Of a stretch of DNA of 64,000 nt, positions 41,101 to 50,317 are shown one piece after another. Location of the stretch: the NCBI GenBank assembly GCA_007449985.2, contig VIIQ02000601.1, positions 62,001 to 126,000 of the forward strand, given 5' to 3'. Under the pieces are notes generated by a model. That model ran no database searches. It was given only the letters and a program-made list of their open reading frames with translations, and had not been told where the DNA came from. A program made the translations under genes and the position numbers. The stretch comes from Desmodesmus armatus (taxonomy: Eukaryota > Chlorophyta > Chlorophyceae > Sphaeropleales > Scenedesmaceae). How positions within the stretch are numbered: the stretch's first letter is position 1; the number at the start of each line of letters is the position of its first letter.

Positions 41101-41429
41101 TAGTTAAGTAATTGAATGGGGCGATAAGCATCCACATTGGTGTGCACCCCACCAGGTTTCAGCACTGGCACGACCGCCCCATCAAGAAACCCCGGTGGGC
41201 ACTGCTGTGTTGCCCCAACGGCCGAGTACAGTTTGGCCAGGATGGGGGCAAGCTGCTGTCGGTACCGCCTGAACAGTTCCCCAGGAATACCGTCCACCCC
41301 CGGAGCCTTGCCAGGCGCTGTACGCAGGATGGCCCGCTCTACCTCCTCAACTGACACCGATGCACTCCCCAGCTCAGCAGCTTGCTCGGCCGTCAGCCGC
41401 TGGCTGTGCTGTGCCCCAGCCACACTCCC
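38196..41429 (-). mobile_element. LINE copy D, long copy with frameshifted reverse transcriptase
   Basis: About 3.23 kb in the same orientation as the others. The reverse-transcriptase frame is split near 40719-40735 by a one-base deletion relative to copy F (CATCAGGGTGCC against CATCAGGTGTGCC). The 704-codon downstream part (38605-40719) keeps the YADD catalytic box and the C-terminal Cys/His motif; the 244-codon upstream part carries the N-terminal RT blocks. At its 5' end it joins a 29 bp piece of LINE 3' end (41430-41458). It is nearly identical to copy F. Confidence 0.95.
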
Positions 41430-41458
41430 GGTGTTACACGGGTTCTCAAGCAACTACG
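41430..41458 (-). mobile_element. LINE 3'-end snippet fused to 5' end of copy D
   Basis: 29 bp beginning GGTGTTACACGGGTTCTC, matching the LINE 3' terminus with one T missing. It is followed by ATATTATACAGAAGAAGAAG. The equivalent snippet occurs at the 5' end of copy F. Confidence 0.85.
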
Positions 41459-41483
41459 ATATTATACAGAAGAAGAAGAAGAA

Positions 41484-41644
41484 GAATGAAGGTGTTACAC
41501 GGGTTTCTCAAGCAACTACGTTGCAACTGAACCCAGCCACGGATGGACACAACCAGCACGGAAGGGGGCCGTTCGGACAAACCCCACCATCAAAAGCTTG
41601 TCACGCACACTCAGTGTGCTTCCAGATTGCGAACACAGAGATAC
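41484..41644 (-). mobile_element. LINE copy E, short 3' fragment
   Basis: About 160 bp of the LINE 3' end, truncated in the segment reading GAACACAGAGATA. It is followed by CAGAACTGGCAACAAGG and the tail of copy F. It matches copy G, which lies in the second tandem unit. Confidence 0.9.
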
Positions 41645-41660
41645 AGAACTGGCAACAAGG

Positions 41661-44600
41661 AATGAATGAATGAAGGTGTTACACGGGTTTCTCAAGCAAC
41701 TACGTTGCAACTGAACCCAGCCACGGATGGACACAACCAGCACGGAAGGGGGCCGTTCGGACAAACCCCACCATCAAAAGCTTGTCACGCACACTCAGTG
41801 TGCTTCCAGATTGCGAACACAGACATATAATACACTGGAAGGACTGAATGGCGCCAACGGCACTGCTTCTCGCACCTGCAGGGTTGCGACAAGAAAGGGC
41901 GGACGGAACAGAAAACAGCGAACACACAGCTGCGAGCCACAAAACACTCCCACATGTTGCAGTGGGCGCACGTGGGGGCAACTTCACCGACACCACCAGT
42001 CGCTGCACTGTTCACAAGCCAGCAGGATAGAAGTCACACAGCAGCCAGCAACTCACATGTCACCACATGCAGAAGCTCAATGCCTAACTACCCGCAAACC
42101 GTTGCCTCCTGACAGCACCACATGCCATGCAATGAAAGGCTGCTGTGTGAGCGCAAGCCCCTGCGCCCGCTTAGGGATGATTGCAGAAACCGCAAAGTCA
42201 GCCAAGACGCGCCAAAACTCCCCAACAGCAGCACGCCCTGCAATGCGCTCTACCGTCAGCAGAGGCAACGCAGGACCTTCTGCTGCCACAGCCCACGCCA
42301 CTCTGCGGCCGAAGTCAACAGCACCGATGCCAGCCAGACACACCATGTCCCACACAATATGATGCAACCGGGGATGAGGTTTCACCCCCATCCACAAAGC
42401 TGCACACTGCAGGCCGCGGTCAGCAGCCAGCCAAGGGGGGGCGTCGCCCACCCGGTGAGCTCGCAACTGCCCCTCAATCTCCGCCCGCACCGCCCCTGCA
42501 ACAGGACACTCCCAACAATGGTGCTGTACACCGGGCTCAGCAGCCCCACATGCTACACAAGAGGTGCCTGTGTGCATGCGCTGGGCCGTAGGGAACGCGT
42601 CGAGGGTGAGCCGCCATGCAGCCTCCTTGTGCTCATTAGGCACACGCAGCTTCCACCACCGCCGAAGCACCCGAGTGACCTCGGGCAATTGGCCCACAAT
42701 TGGCTGCAGCATATCAACAGACAACACCCTCTGACGGAAGGCAGCATGCCTGTCAGCAATGGCTGACAGCGCATCCAAGGATTGACACTGGGTAGCTAGC
42801 GACACAGTGAGGGCCTCAAGCTTCACCACATCCCCATTGCGAGTATGCCAGCCCAGATCAGCACACACCCTGTCCCTAGCTGCGGTAAGCTGAGCCTCCG
42901 AAACGGCCGGCAGCCGCCCGGATGGCCTACCCCGCAGCACTGCACGTGCTGCATCCTGCCACGCACTAGGGATGGCCGCGACCAACACAGCCAACTCCTC
43001 CCTAGCCACCACCATGTTAGCATACCTAGGGCGATGCTGCAACACAGGGTCCCACACATGCATCCTGTATGCCTCCTCCCTTGCCCCCAGGTCAGGAATG
43101 GAACAGATAGCCTCAACCAGCTGCAACCAATGCAGCGTCTGCCCTGCACATTGCAGCTGGGTGAGGCCCAACAAGTCAGGCACCACAAACTCCAACCCCA
43201 CCATCACTTGCCGCTGCTGTCCATACCAGTCCCACTGCTCCCTCTGCGCCACCACCGGATTGGACCACAATGGGACATAGTAACACCACGGGCCGGGCTG
43301 GACCGGGTTAGCGCCCACATGGCGAATATACGGCAGAGCCCTGATGCCAAGGGCAAAAGCACGCAAGGGGTCTGGCAACAGCTGGCCCCCAGCGTCCCTG
43401 AACAACCGACCCTTGTCACACAAGGCCAAGCCCCAATAACCCCCACCAGGCACCACCGGCACATGGTGCTGCAACAGCTCCCTGCTGACTGCAACCCAAG
43501 GCTTGCGAGCATCCCCCACCAACACTTGCACTGCCTCACAAGCCAGGCGAGAGTGAAGGTGGGCCCGCACTGGCAGCAGACCCAAACCTCCCTCCCTAGG
43601 GTGGGCCTCCATACACGCCCTGGGCACCCCTGGTGCCCGTCGCTGATCATCATCAGGGCCCAGGCCAGCATCAACAAGGGCAGAGGCCCATTTGATTAGT
43701 TGCCTGGCATGCTCAGCTGGCAGGGCCCCAGCAAAGTGTGCATGATACAACAGTGTGGAGATAGCGTACCCATTGAACGCGAAAGCCCGGCCAAACATGG
43801 ACAGGTCAGGGATGCGGCTGATCTTCTGCACCCGTTCCCGCACAATGCTCAGCCGATGCTCCCAATCCACTCCAACCACCCCCACACTGCCAAAGACAAC
43901 CCCCAGGCTTTTGCAGGTGTCACGCACCGCCATGCCTGCCACAGGGGCAGGATCCACCACCGCTTGGCCCAAAGGCAACAGTTGACACTTGGGTGGCTGC
44001 ACCCGCTGGCCTGTGGCATCCCCATACACCGACAAATGCTCCAACAGGCCAGAAACATCAGCCTCCCCAGGCAGGAGGGGCTCCACATCATCCGCATACT
44101 GTGTGGCGACAAGCCTGCCGGCTGCGACATCAATACCAATGCCACACTGCTTGAGATGGCAGAGCAACGCCTGCCCTGCAAACAGGTACATCAGGTGTGC
44201 CAGAGGGCAGCCCTGCCTAACCCCAGCACCACACCGAAAGAAAGAGCTCTGAAAGCCATTGACAACTGCACATGTCAGAGTGTCTGTCAACAGCAGCTTC
44301 ATCCACTGCAGAAACCCGGTACCCACCCCAAGGGCCTCCCCAGCTGCAAACAGAAACTCCCTTGACACAGTGTCATAAGCCTTCCTGAAGTCCAGGAAAG
44401 CAGCTATGGCTGTTTGGTGGCGGGCACGCAGCACCTGGGGCAGCAGCTGCAGCAGCCGCACACTATCCCCTATGTGCCGATGCTGCAAAAAAGCACACTG
44501 CGCTGGATCGATCATGACCCCCGCCACTTGCAACAACCTGTTGGCCAGTAACTTGGCCATAAGACGGTAATCATAGTTAAGTAATTGAATGGGGCGATAA

Positions 44601-44902
44601 GCATCCACATTGGTGTGCACCCCACCAGGTTTCAGCACTGGCACGACCGCCCCATCAAGAAACCCCGGTGGGCACTGCTGTGTTGCCCCAACGGCCGAGT
44701 ACAGTTTGGCCAGGATGGGGGCAAGCTGCTGTCGGTACCGCCTGAACAGTTCCCCAGGAATACCGTCCACCCCCGGAGCCTTGCCAGGCGCTGTACGCAG
44801 GATGGCCCGCTCTACCTCCTCAACTGACACCGATGCACTCCCCAGCTCAGCAGCTTGCTCGGCCGTCAGCCGCTGGCTGTGCTGTGCCCCAGCCACACTC
44901 CC
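41661..44902 (-). mobile_element. LINE copy F, longest copy with open reverse-transcriptase frame
   Basis: About 3.24 kb, with an AATGAATGAATGAAGG tail at the low coordinate. It contains the open RT frame described separately. Only a handful of differences from copy D were seen by eye: a G/C near 41823, a C/T near 43138, a CCAACC to CCAGCC change near 42429, and the indel that restores the frame. It lacks any endonuclease-like region, so it is 5'-truncated relative to a full LINE. Confidence 0.95.
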
Positions 44903-44923
44903 GGTGTTACACGGGTTTCTCAA
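42077..44923 (-). CDS. LINE ORF2-like reverse transcriptase (no endonuclease, no in-frame start at the 5' end)
   Basis: A frame of about 948 codons, uninterrupted. It begins in the fused 3'-end snippet and no ATG is seen near its start; the first in-frame Met is well inside the RT domain. RT blocks: APGKAPGVDGIPGELF (about residues 47-62), AYRPIQLLNYDYRLMAKLLA (107-126), AFLDFRKAYDTVSREFL (about 177-193), GAGVRQGCPLA (232-242), and the catalytic box TQYADDVEPLL (about 277-287). Near the C-terminus, CVACG and HHCWECP form a zf-RVT-like Cys/His motif typical of plant and algal L1-clade elements. Known chemistry: target-primed reverse transcription. The endonuclease part expected upstream in L1 ORF2 is missing, so this copy is probably not autonomous, although its frame is undamaged and therefore young. 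Confidence 0.93.
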   Translation of the reverse strand: MRNPCNTGSVAGAQHSQRLTAEQAAELGSASVSVEEVERAILRTAPGKAPGVDGIPGELFRRYRQQLAPILAKLYSAVGATQQCPPGFLDGAVVPVLKPGGVHTNVDAYRPIQLLNYDYRLMAKLLANRLLQVAGVMIDPAQCAFLQHRHIGDSVRLLQLLPQVLRARHQTAIAAFLDFRKAYDTVSREFLFAAGEALGVGTGFLQWMKLLLTDTLTCAVVNGFQSSFFRCGAGVRQGCPLAHLMYLFAGQALLCHLKQCGIGIDVAAGRLVATQYADDVEPLLPGEADVSGLLEHLSVYGDATGQRVQPPKCQLLPLGQAVVDPAPVAGMAVRDTCKSLGVVFGSVGVVGVDWEHRLSIVRERVQKISRIPDLSMFGRAFAFNGYAISTLLYHAHFAGALPAEHARQLIKWASALVDAGLGPDDDQRRAPGVPRACMEAHPREGGLGLLPVRAHLHSRLACEAVQVLVGDARKPWVAVSRELLQHHVPVVPGGGYWGLALCDKGRLFRDAGGQLLPDPLRAFALGIRALPYIRHVGANPVQPGPWCYYVPLWSNPVVAQREQWDWYGQQRQVMVGLEFVVPDLLGLTQLQCAGQTLHWLQLVEAICSIPDLGAREEAYRMHVWDPVLQHRPRYANMVVAREELAVLVAAIPSAWQDAARAVLRGRPSGRLPAVSEAQLTAARDRVCADLGWHTRNGDVVKLEALTVSLATQCQSLDALSAIADRHAAFRQRVLSVDMLQPIVGQLPEVTRVLRRWWKLRVPNEHKEAAWRLTLDAFPTAQRMHTGTSCVACGAAEPGVQHHCWECPVAGAVRAEIEGQLRAHRVGDAPPWLAADRGLQCAALWMGVKPHPRLHHIVWDMVCLAGIGAVDFGRRVAWAVAAEGPALPLLTVERIAGRAAVGEFWRVLADFAVSAIIPKRAQGLALTQQPFIAWHVVLSGGNGLRVVRH

Positions 44924-44932
44924 GCAACTACG
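44903..44932 (-). mobile_element. LINE 3'-end snippet fused to 5' end of copy F
   Basis: 30 bp, GGTGTTACACGGGTTTCTC onward to CAACTACG, then ATATTATACAGAAGAAG. It has the same arrangement as 41430-41458 and supports a tandem duplication of the D+E block. Confidence 0.85.
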
Positions 44933-44958
44933 ATATTATACAGAAGAAGAAGAAGAAG

Positions 44959-45118
44959 AATGAAGGTGTTACACGGGTTTCTCAAGCAACTACGTTGCAA
45001 CTGAACCCAGCCACGGATGGACACAACCAGCACGGAAGGGGGCCGTTCGGACAAACCCCACCATCAAAAGCTTGTCACGCACACTCAGTGTGCTTCCAGA
45101 TTGCGAACACAGAGATAC
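44959..45118 (-). mobile_element. LINE copy G, short 3' fragment
   Basis: Matches copy E in extent and in both junctions, 3,474 bp further on. It is followed by AACTGGCAACAAGG at 45121-45134, which is the left target-site duplication of copy H. Confidence 0.9.
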
Positions 45119-45134
45119 AGAACTGGCAACAAGG

Positions 45135-45246
45135 AATGAATGAATGAAGGTGTTACACGGGTTTCTCAAGCAACTACGTTGCAACTGAACCCAGCCACGG
45201 ATGGACACAACCAGCACGGAAGGGGGCCGTTCGGACAAACCCCACC
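45135..45246 (-). mobile_element. LINE copy H, very short, with target-site duplication
   Basis: About 112 bp of the LINE 3' end flanked by a perfect 14 bp direct repeat AACTGGCAACAAGG (45121-45134 and 45247-45260). It is followed by a short unique stretch with a (CAGT)n run. Confidence 0.92.
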
Positions 45247-45265
45247 AACTGGCAACAAGGCACAT

Positions 45266-45285
45266 CAGTCAGTCAGTCAGTCAGT
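45266..45285 (+). repeat. (CAGT)5 microsatellite
   Basis: Five CAGT units in the short non-LINE spacer between copies H and I. This spacer is one of the few pieces of original host sequence inside the cluster. Confidence 0.9.
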
Positions 45286-45338
45286 GTTCGTTACAAAGAG
45301 GCCTCAAGGACCCAGCCAACCCGATGCAAGCCCCGGGA

Positions 45339-46326
45339 ATGAATGAATGAAGGTGTTACACGGGTTTCTCAAGCAACTACGTTGCAACTGAACCCAGCCA
45401 CGGATGGACACAACCAGCACGGAAGGGGGCCGTTCGGACAAACCCCACCATCAAAAGCTTGTCACGCACACTCAGTGTGCTTCCAGATTGCGAACACAGA
45501 CATATAATACACTGGAAGGACTGAATGGCGCCAACGGCACTGCTTCTCGCACCTGCAGGGTTGCGACAAGAAAGGGCGGACGGAACAGAAAACAGCGAAC
45601 ACACAGCTGCGAGCCACAAAACACTCCCACATGTTGCAGTGGGCGCACGTGGGGGCAACTTCACCGACACCACCAGTCGCTGCACTGTTCACAAGCCAGC
45701 AGGATAGAAGTCACACAGCAGCCAGCAACTCACATGTCACCACATGCAGAAGCTCAATGCCTAACTACCCGCAAACCGTTGCCTCCTGACAGCACCACAT
45801 GCCATGCAATGAAAGGCTGCTGTGTGAGCGCAAGCCCCTGCGCCCGCTTAGGGATGATTGCAGAAACCGCAAAGTCAGCCAAGACGCGCCAAAACTCCCC
45901 AACAGCAGCACGCCCTGCAATGCGCTCTACCGTCAGCAGAGGCAACGCAGGACCTTCTGCTGCCACAGCCCACGCCACTCTGCGGCCGAAGTCAACAGCA
46001 CCGATGCCAGCCAGACACACCATGTCCCACACAATATGATGCAACCGGGGATGAGGTTTCACCCCCATCCACAAAGCTGCACACTGCAGGCCGCGGTCAG
46101 CAGCCAACCAAGGGGGGGCGTCGCCCACCCGGTGAGCTCGCAACTGCCCCTCAATCTCCGCCCGCACCGCCCCTGCAACAGGACACTCCCAACAATGGTG
46201 CTGTACACCGGGCTCAGCAGCCCCACATGCTACACAAGAGGTGCCTGTGTGCATGCGCTGGGCCGTAGGGAACGCGTCGAGGGTGAGCCGCCATGCAGCC
46301 TCCTTGTGCTCATTAGGCACACGCAG
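45339..46326 (-). mobile_element. LINE copy I, 5'-truncated, with target-site duplication
   Basis: About 988 bp of the 3' part. A 9 bp direct repeat GCCCCGGGA flanks it (45330-45338 and 46327-46335). It retains the last 188 codons of the RT frame, including the Cys/His motif, without a frameshift (45754-46320). It shares the ACAGACATATAA variant with copy F. Confidence 0.92.
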
Positions 46327-46350
46327 GCCCCGGGACCCAATCCATATGTG

Positions 46351-46578
46351 AATGAATGAATGAAGGTGTTACACGGGTTTCTCAAGCAACTACGTTGCAA
46401 CTGAACCCAGCCACGGATGGACACAACCAGTACGGAAGGGGGCCGTTCGGACAAACCCCACCATCAAAAGCTTGTCACGCACACTCAGTGTGCTTCCAGA
46501 TTGCGAAAACAGAGATATAATACACTGGAAGGACTGAATGGCGCCAACGGCACTGCTTCTCGCACCTGCAGGGTGCGA
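46351..46578 (-). mobile_element. LINE copy J, short, with target-site duplication
   Basis: About 230 bp of the LINE 3' end. A 14 bp direct repeat CCAATCCATATGTG flanks it (46337-46350 and 46581-46594). Its left target-site duplication lies 1 bp from the right one of copy I, so I and J landed at almost the same place. Confidence 0.92.
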
Positions 46579-46661
46579 GACCAATCCATATGTGTCATCG
46601 TATTGTCAGGGCTGTAGCAGCAAGCCAACCGGAAGCCTAACCTGTACACCAATAACCATTG

Positions 46662-46999
46662 GGGGGGGGGGGGTAGCTCAATGGGGAAAGCATCTGGCTT
46701 ATGCTGGAGAGATCCGGGTTCGAATCCCGGCCCACCCACCAAGCCCTTGGATGGGACGGCTGTTCTCAGTCGCGTGTGCATGGCCTAAATGCTGTAGTAC
46801 ACGTAGGGGGTGTATGGGTTCGACTCCCATGCGACTTTGGTCCGGGCACTGGGCACCTCCTGATTGTAAAAGGGTGTTAGGCGTCTCTCATCGGTGTGAG
46901 GCAAGACCTTGGGCTCCCGGCAGCCTCGGCTGTTGTGTGTGTGGCCAGCCGGTGGGGGTCCGCCCCCCTTGTACTTATCAAAAAAAAAATAAAAAAAAA
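46662..46999 (+). mobile_element. tRNA-derived SINE with two B boxes
   Basis: A G-rich start leads into an A box TAGCTCAATGG (46674-46684) and a perfect B box GGTTCGAATCC (46717-46727). A second perfect B box GGTTCGACTCC lies exactly 100 bp later (46817-46827). An unrelated body follows, then an A-rich tail (about 46980-46999). An 8 bp direct repeat AACCATTG flanks the unit (46654-46661 and 47000-47007), overlapping the G run by one base. The head resembles a tRNA, but the anticodon stem does not pair, so it is not a functional tRNA gene. Two B boxes suggest a dimeric or tandem tRNA-like promoter for RNA polymerase III. Confidence 0.85.
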
Positions 47000-47058
47000 A
47001 ACCATTGTCAACTGTCCTAGCACCTTCAATCCAGTCACACACAATTTGAAACTGCCTG

Positions 47059-49730
47059 TCAGTCAAACTTGGCCCAACCCTCTTCCACAGATGCCACTGT
47101 AACAGCTGCTGGTGCAGCTCCTGCTGCTGATGGTGCTGACACAGGTTGCTGTGCTGCTGTACCCGGTGGGGGCTGAAGGCTGCTATATGGCTGCTGAGGC
47201 TGTCCCGGTGGCGGCAGTAGCACCTATGACACACAGCAGGCGGCAGGTGAGCCAACGGGTAGCTATGATTAAAAGCAGCACTGATATGCCACTAGTGGCT
47301 GCACATATACAGTCGGCAGTATATTGCCCTACACATGTGACATGTTGGGGTGACCACGGAGTGTGCCAAAGAATGGCTCCCATGGGACTGGCCAGTTGCA
47401 GCAAGACTGCAAAATAGCAGCACAACCAACAAATCAATTTCTGTTTGGCAAAGTTGACCCAACACTCTGAAGCATACACATTCCACTTGCAGCACAGCTA
47501 GCAGTCCTTTGCTGCTCCTACCCGAGGTATGGTGAACGGTGCTGACAACAGGTGCAGCACAAAAGCCACGACACGGTCAGATAAACAATGGTCGCTTGCT
47601 GGTAAATGGTGCTAAGTTATGCTATTATGAAATCCTACCGGAGGTATGCTGCCTCCTCCGCCACCGCTTGGGCTCCTGAGCCCCAAGCCAGCTGCAGGTT
47701 GGCTGCGTGCCAGGAAGCCGCCACCCCCACTGTGAGGCCGCCTCACGTCAATCCTGAACAACAGGGTACAACCAACACACGATTATCTTGGCAGGCAAAG
47801 ACACACGACTGGTTTGGGGTGCACATGGATGGCTCCAGCTAGCATACCTCACAACAGCCAACTTCATGTTCCCTGTAAGCGACATGCAGCAATCTTCCCC
47901 ACCCACCCGCCACCACCACCAACACCAAAACACAGTCTACTGGACGCCTCCCCTGGGCCATCACATCACCGCTGACCCAAGGCTGACCTGATGGTTTGCC
48001 CCTCCTTCAGGCTGAGGTCCCCTGGATCCCGGTACAGGGACGCCAAGGCAGGGTCCTGCCAACCTCCCAAAGAGCGCTTTAAAATCTTCACCGCTAGCAC
48101 TTCATTCACCCCCCACCCCTCTTGACCCCCCCCCCACCCACCCACCCACCCAACACCAAGACCACCAAGACCACCACGTGGTGGTGGTCACCACCACAAT
48201 GCAGTCTACCCGACCCCGCCCTGGCCCACACGTCACCACTGACCTGATGGTTTGCCCCTCCTTCAGGCTGAGGTCCCCTGGATCTTTATACAGCGATGAC
48301 AAGGCAGGGTCCTGCCAGCTGCTGCCTCCAGCTGCTGCTCCAACCCCAGAGGGGCTGGCACTGCCGCTGCTGCCATGGTCTGCTGATGCTGCAACTATGC
48401 TCTCCCGCATGCACTGCTTTGCATGGTCGGCCTAAAAGGGAAACAAAACAGCAGCAGCAACAGCAGCTGTCACACGAGTTGGAACATGAATAGTGGTGAT
48501 ATGCCGAACGGTGGAGCTGGTATCGTCAGCCATGCCCATGAGCCCCCTTCGTGACTGTTCCCACCAAGCTCATAACACCAAAGTGCAAGAGGGTGCGGAG
48601 TGAACTGCAACTGCTACTGCCAGCATCCCTTGTGCCCCCCCCCCCTCTTGAGGGCTCCTCCGAGGGCTGACACCTTACCAACTGCGCCACTCTCTCTTAT
48701 GTCCCAAAGCTTTCCCGGGATGTGACTTTGGCAACTTTGCTAGAGTCACATCCCCCACTGCCTCTAGCACACCCTAGACAGTCAAACAGCCTTTAATCTG
48801 TATGCCAGCTGTTGAGCAGGGCTGCTCACCAGCGCTGCGTTGAAGTCGAATGCGGCACCCCTGTCAGCAAAGCCTATGCCCAGGAATGCATGCCGCTTGG
48901 TGGCCGGGTCTTCCACACGCAGAACATAGTACCTGCGAAAGGGAGGGAGGGTGCGCAGGGGGGTAATTTGGCGATGGAGAGGTGGGTGGTGAACTAGGAC
49001 AGAAGCTGCAGTGCTGGTGGGGAGGGGGGTGCGGCTGGTGGGCTGTCATGGCAGATGCAGTGGACTCCATGCCAGCCACCACGCACATGCAGCACAGACT
49101 GTCGCAGGGGCCTCTTCAGTTCAAGCAAGGCCTGCTCCCTGGGACAGTGGTAGCAGCAAGGAACATAGGACGGCACCGTCATGCATGCAGCAGCACTGTG
49201 CCCTGTTGATTGAGTGGCTCGCACCTGCTGCTATCTACTGAGGCCTCTATGGCCACTGATTGGGTGGCTGGTGTGAACGGGCACAGCGCAAACAGCTCCC
49301 CGGTGGCAGCATCCTCAAGTCGGATCTCTGCTGCGTCTCCCCTGGCCATGACACGCATGCGCCCTAGGCATAAGGCCAACACAGCAGCAGACCGTGGACA
49401 GAAGGGTGTTACGTGAGTGTACCAGTACTGCTTGTTTGTGTGTTGTGTTGGGAAAGTGCTGCCTTCTGCAACAGCTGCGGCTGGTATGAGCTGCATGCCT
49501 TTCAACCCTTGCTCGTGCTTGCACAACGATGCAGCAATGTTGAGAGGGCAAGCGGGGCCCCGTGACATGTAGGTATGCCTGTGTCCACGACCAGGCTAGG
49601 TACCTGTGAAGATGCAGTCATCGACCCGCCAGGTGCCACTGCTGTGTCCTCCAGCTCCAAGACGGGGTGGGATGCGATACACCTTGACCTCCCTGTTGAC
49701 GTACAAGGTATGCTCTATCTGATCATCCAT
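47059..49730 (-). CDS. NECAP: NECAP-like clathrin adaptor accessory protein
   Basis: Six - strand exons: 49604-49730, 49225-49363, 48830-48932, 48244-48431, 47639-47753, 47059-47223. Phases close, giving 278 aa. Known role: NECAP binds AP-2 and clathrin-coat partners through an N-terminal PHear domain and helps control AP-2 cycling in endocytosis. Visible: VKVYRIPPR near residue 20, the [17 protein letters not shown] strand, [20 protein letters not shown] and [14 protein letters not shown], the adapter-region [13 protein letters not shown], the family LLPPP stretch and the C-terminal EEGWAKFD (a WxxF-type end). The length equals animal NECAP1. The start is the first ATG before the VYRIPP segment. 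Exon 4 has a partial downstream copy at 47988-48055. A SINE lies about 50 bp beyond the stop. The gene is divergent from PIMT. Confidence 0.95.
47988..48055 (-). pseudogene. Partial tandem copy of NECAP exon 4
   Basis: 68 nt encoding [22 protein letters not shown], close to the 3' end of exon 4 ([13 protein letters not shown] in the original). It keeps a CAG acceptor and the same GTCAG donor, and surrounding intron sequence is duplicated too, with a period of 256 bp. Its entry phase (0) matches exon 3 and its exit phase matches exon 5, so it could replace exon 4 but cannot be spliced in addition to it. Replacement would drop about 41 residues, including the end of the PHear domain, so a relic is more likely than a functional alternative exon. 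Confidence 0.75.
48717..48754. repeat. Hairpin-forming inverted repeat in NECAP intron
   Basis: GGGATGTGACT (48717-48727) pairs perfectly with AGTCACATCCC (48744-48754). The 16 nt loop itself contains GCAACTTTGC, which can extend the stem. A tRNA A-box-like string lies on the - strand at 48678-48689 (TGGCGCAGTTGG), but no B box follows, so a SINE remnant is only a guess. Confidence 0.6.
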
Positions 49731-50317
49731 CTGTTGGATCTTTGACAAGCTGATCACCTGAGCTGCTGCATGCGATTCAAATTGGAGTCTGCTTCTCTCC
49801 TCTGCGATGATGCTGGGCTTCTTGAGTCATACATGACATGTGGATGATAGGCAAACAACTTAACGTCTGCCAGAGCAACAAGTGCACACCCAGTTTCCTT
49901 GCACAATGACTTGTGTGACTGAAATCAGTCATGTGTCTATGGACCCTTGAAGTATTCGCAAGTGATCATTTTGATGTCGAACATACTGCAGCTTGGGCAC
50001 TCGAACGCAAAGAGCGCACAATCCGTCTGATTTGCCACTTTCAACATCTTCGACAGTTCCGCAAAACGCACTGATCGACGTCTGGGCATGCATTGGCATG
50101 CTGTGATGATCAGCAGTTCCTACACTATTGCACACGTCCTTAGCCCGCCTCACAACCTTCCACACACACCAAGGGGTCTGGTGTGCCCCAGAGGTCTGCT
50201 GACCAGGCGCGCAGGATTCGTTGGGTTCACAGGCGCCGCGCTTCTGACGTTGTCACTTGCGGTTAGCCTTGGTGAGCTGTGCTCGGGGTCTAGTGCACTG
50301 CTTCAGCAGCAGTCTAG
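49731..50317. promoter_or_regulatory. Divergent promoter region between NECAP and PIMT
   Basis: 587 bp between the start codons. Both promoters should lie here. A + strand frame at 50088-50339 encodes a short twin-arginine plus hydrophobic segment (TRRAGFVGFTGAALLTLSLA) and may be a 5' exon of PIMT or an upstream frame. Confidence 0.45.

Noticed and set aside
42845..43699. 284-codon + strand open frame inside the LINE (also at 39373-40227)
   Set aside because: It is antisense to the reverse-transcriptase frame and shares its codon shadow. No independent similarity.
46661..46735. A tRNA gene
   Set aside because: A and B boxes are present but the anticodon stem does not pair, and the unit continues into a body with an A-rich tail and target-site duplications. 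It is called a SINE instead.
47850..47872. A mini-exon in NECAP starting GGAACATGAAG
   Set aside because: Its phase gives EHEVGCC, unlike the family. Exon 47639-47753 fits both phase and sequence (IDVRRPHS).
48630..48700. Second SINE on the - strand from the A-box-like TGGCGCAGTTGG
   Set aside because: No B box, tail or target-site duplication was found. Too little to call.
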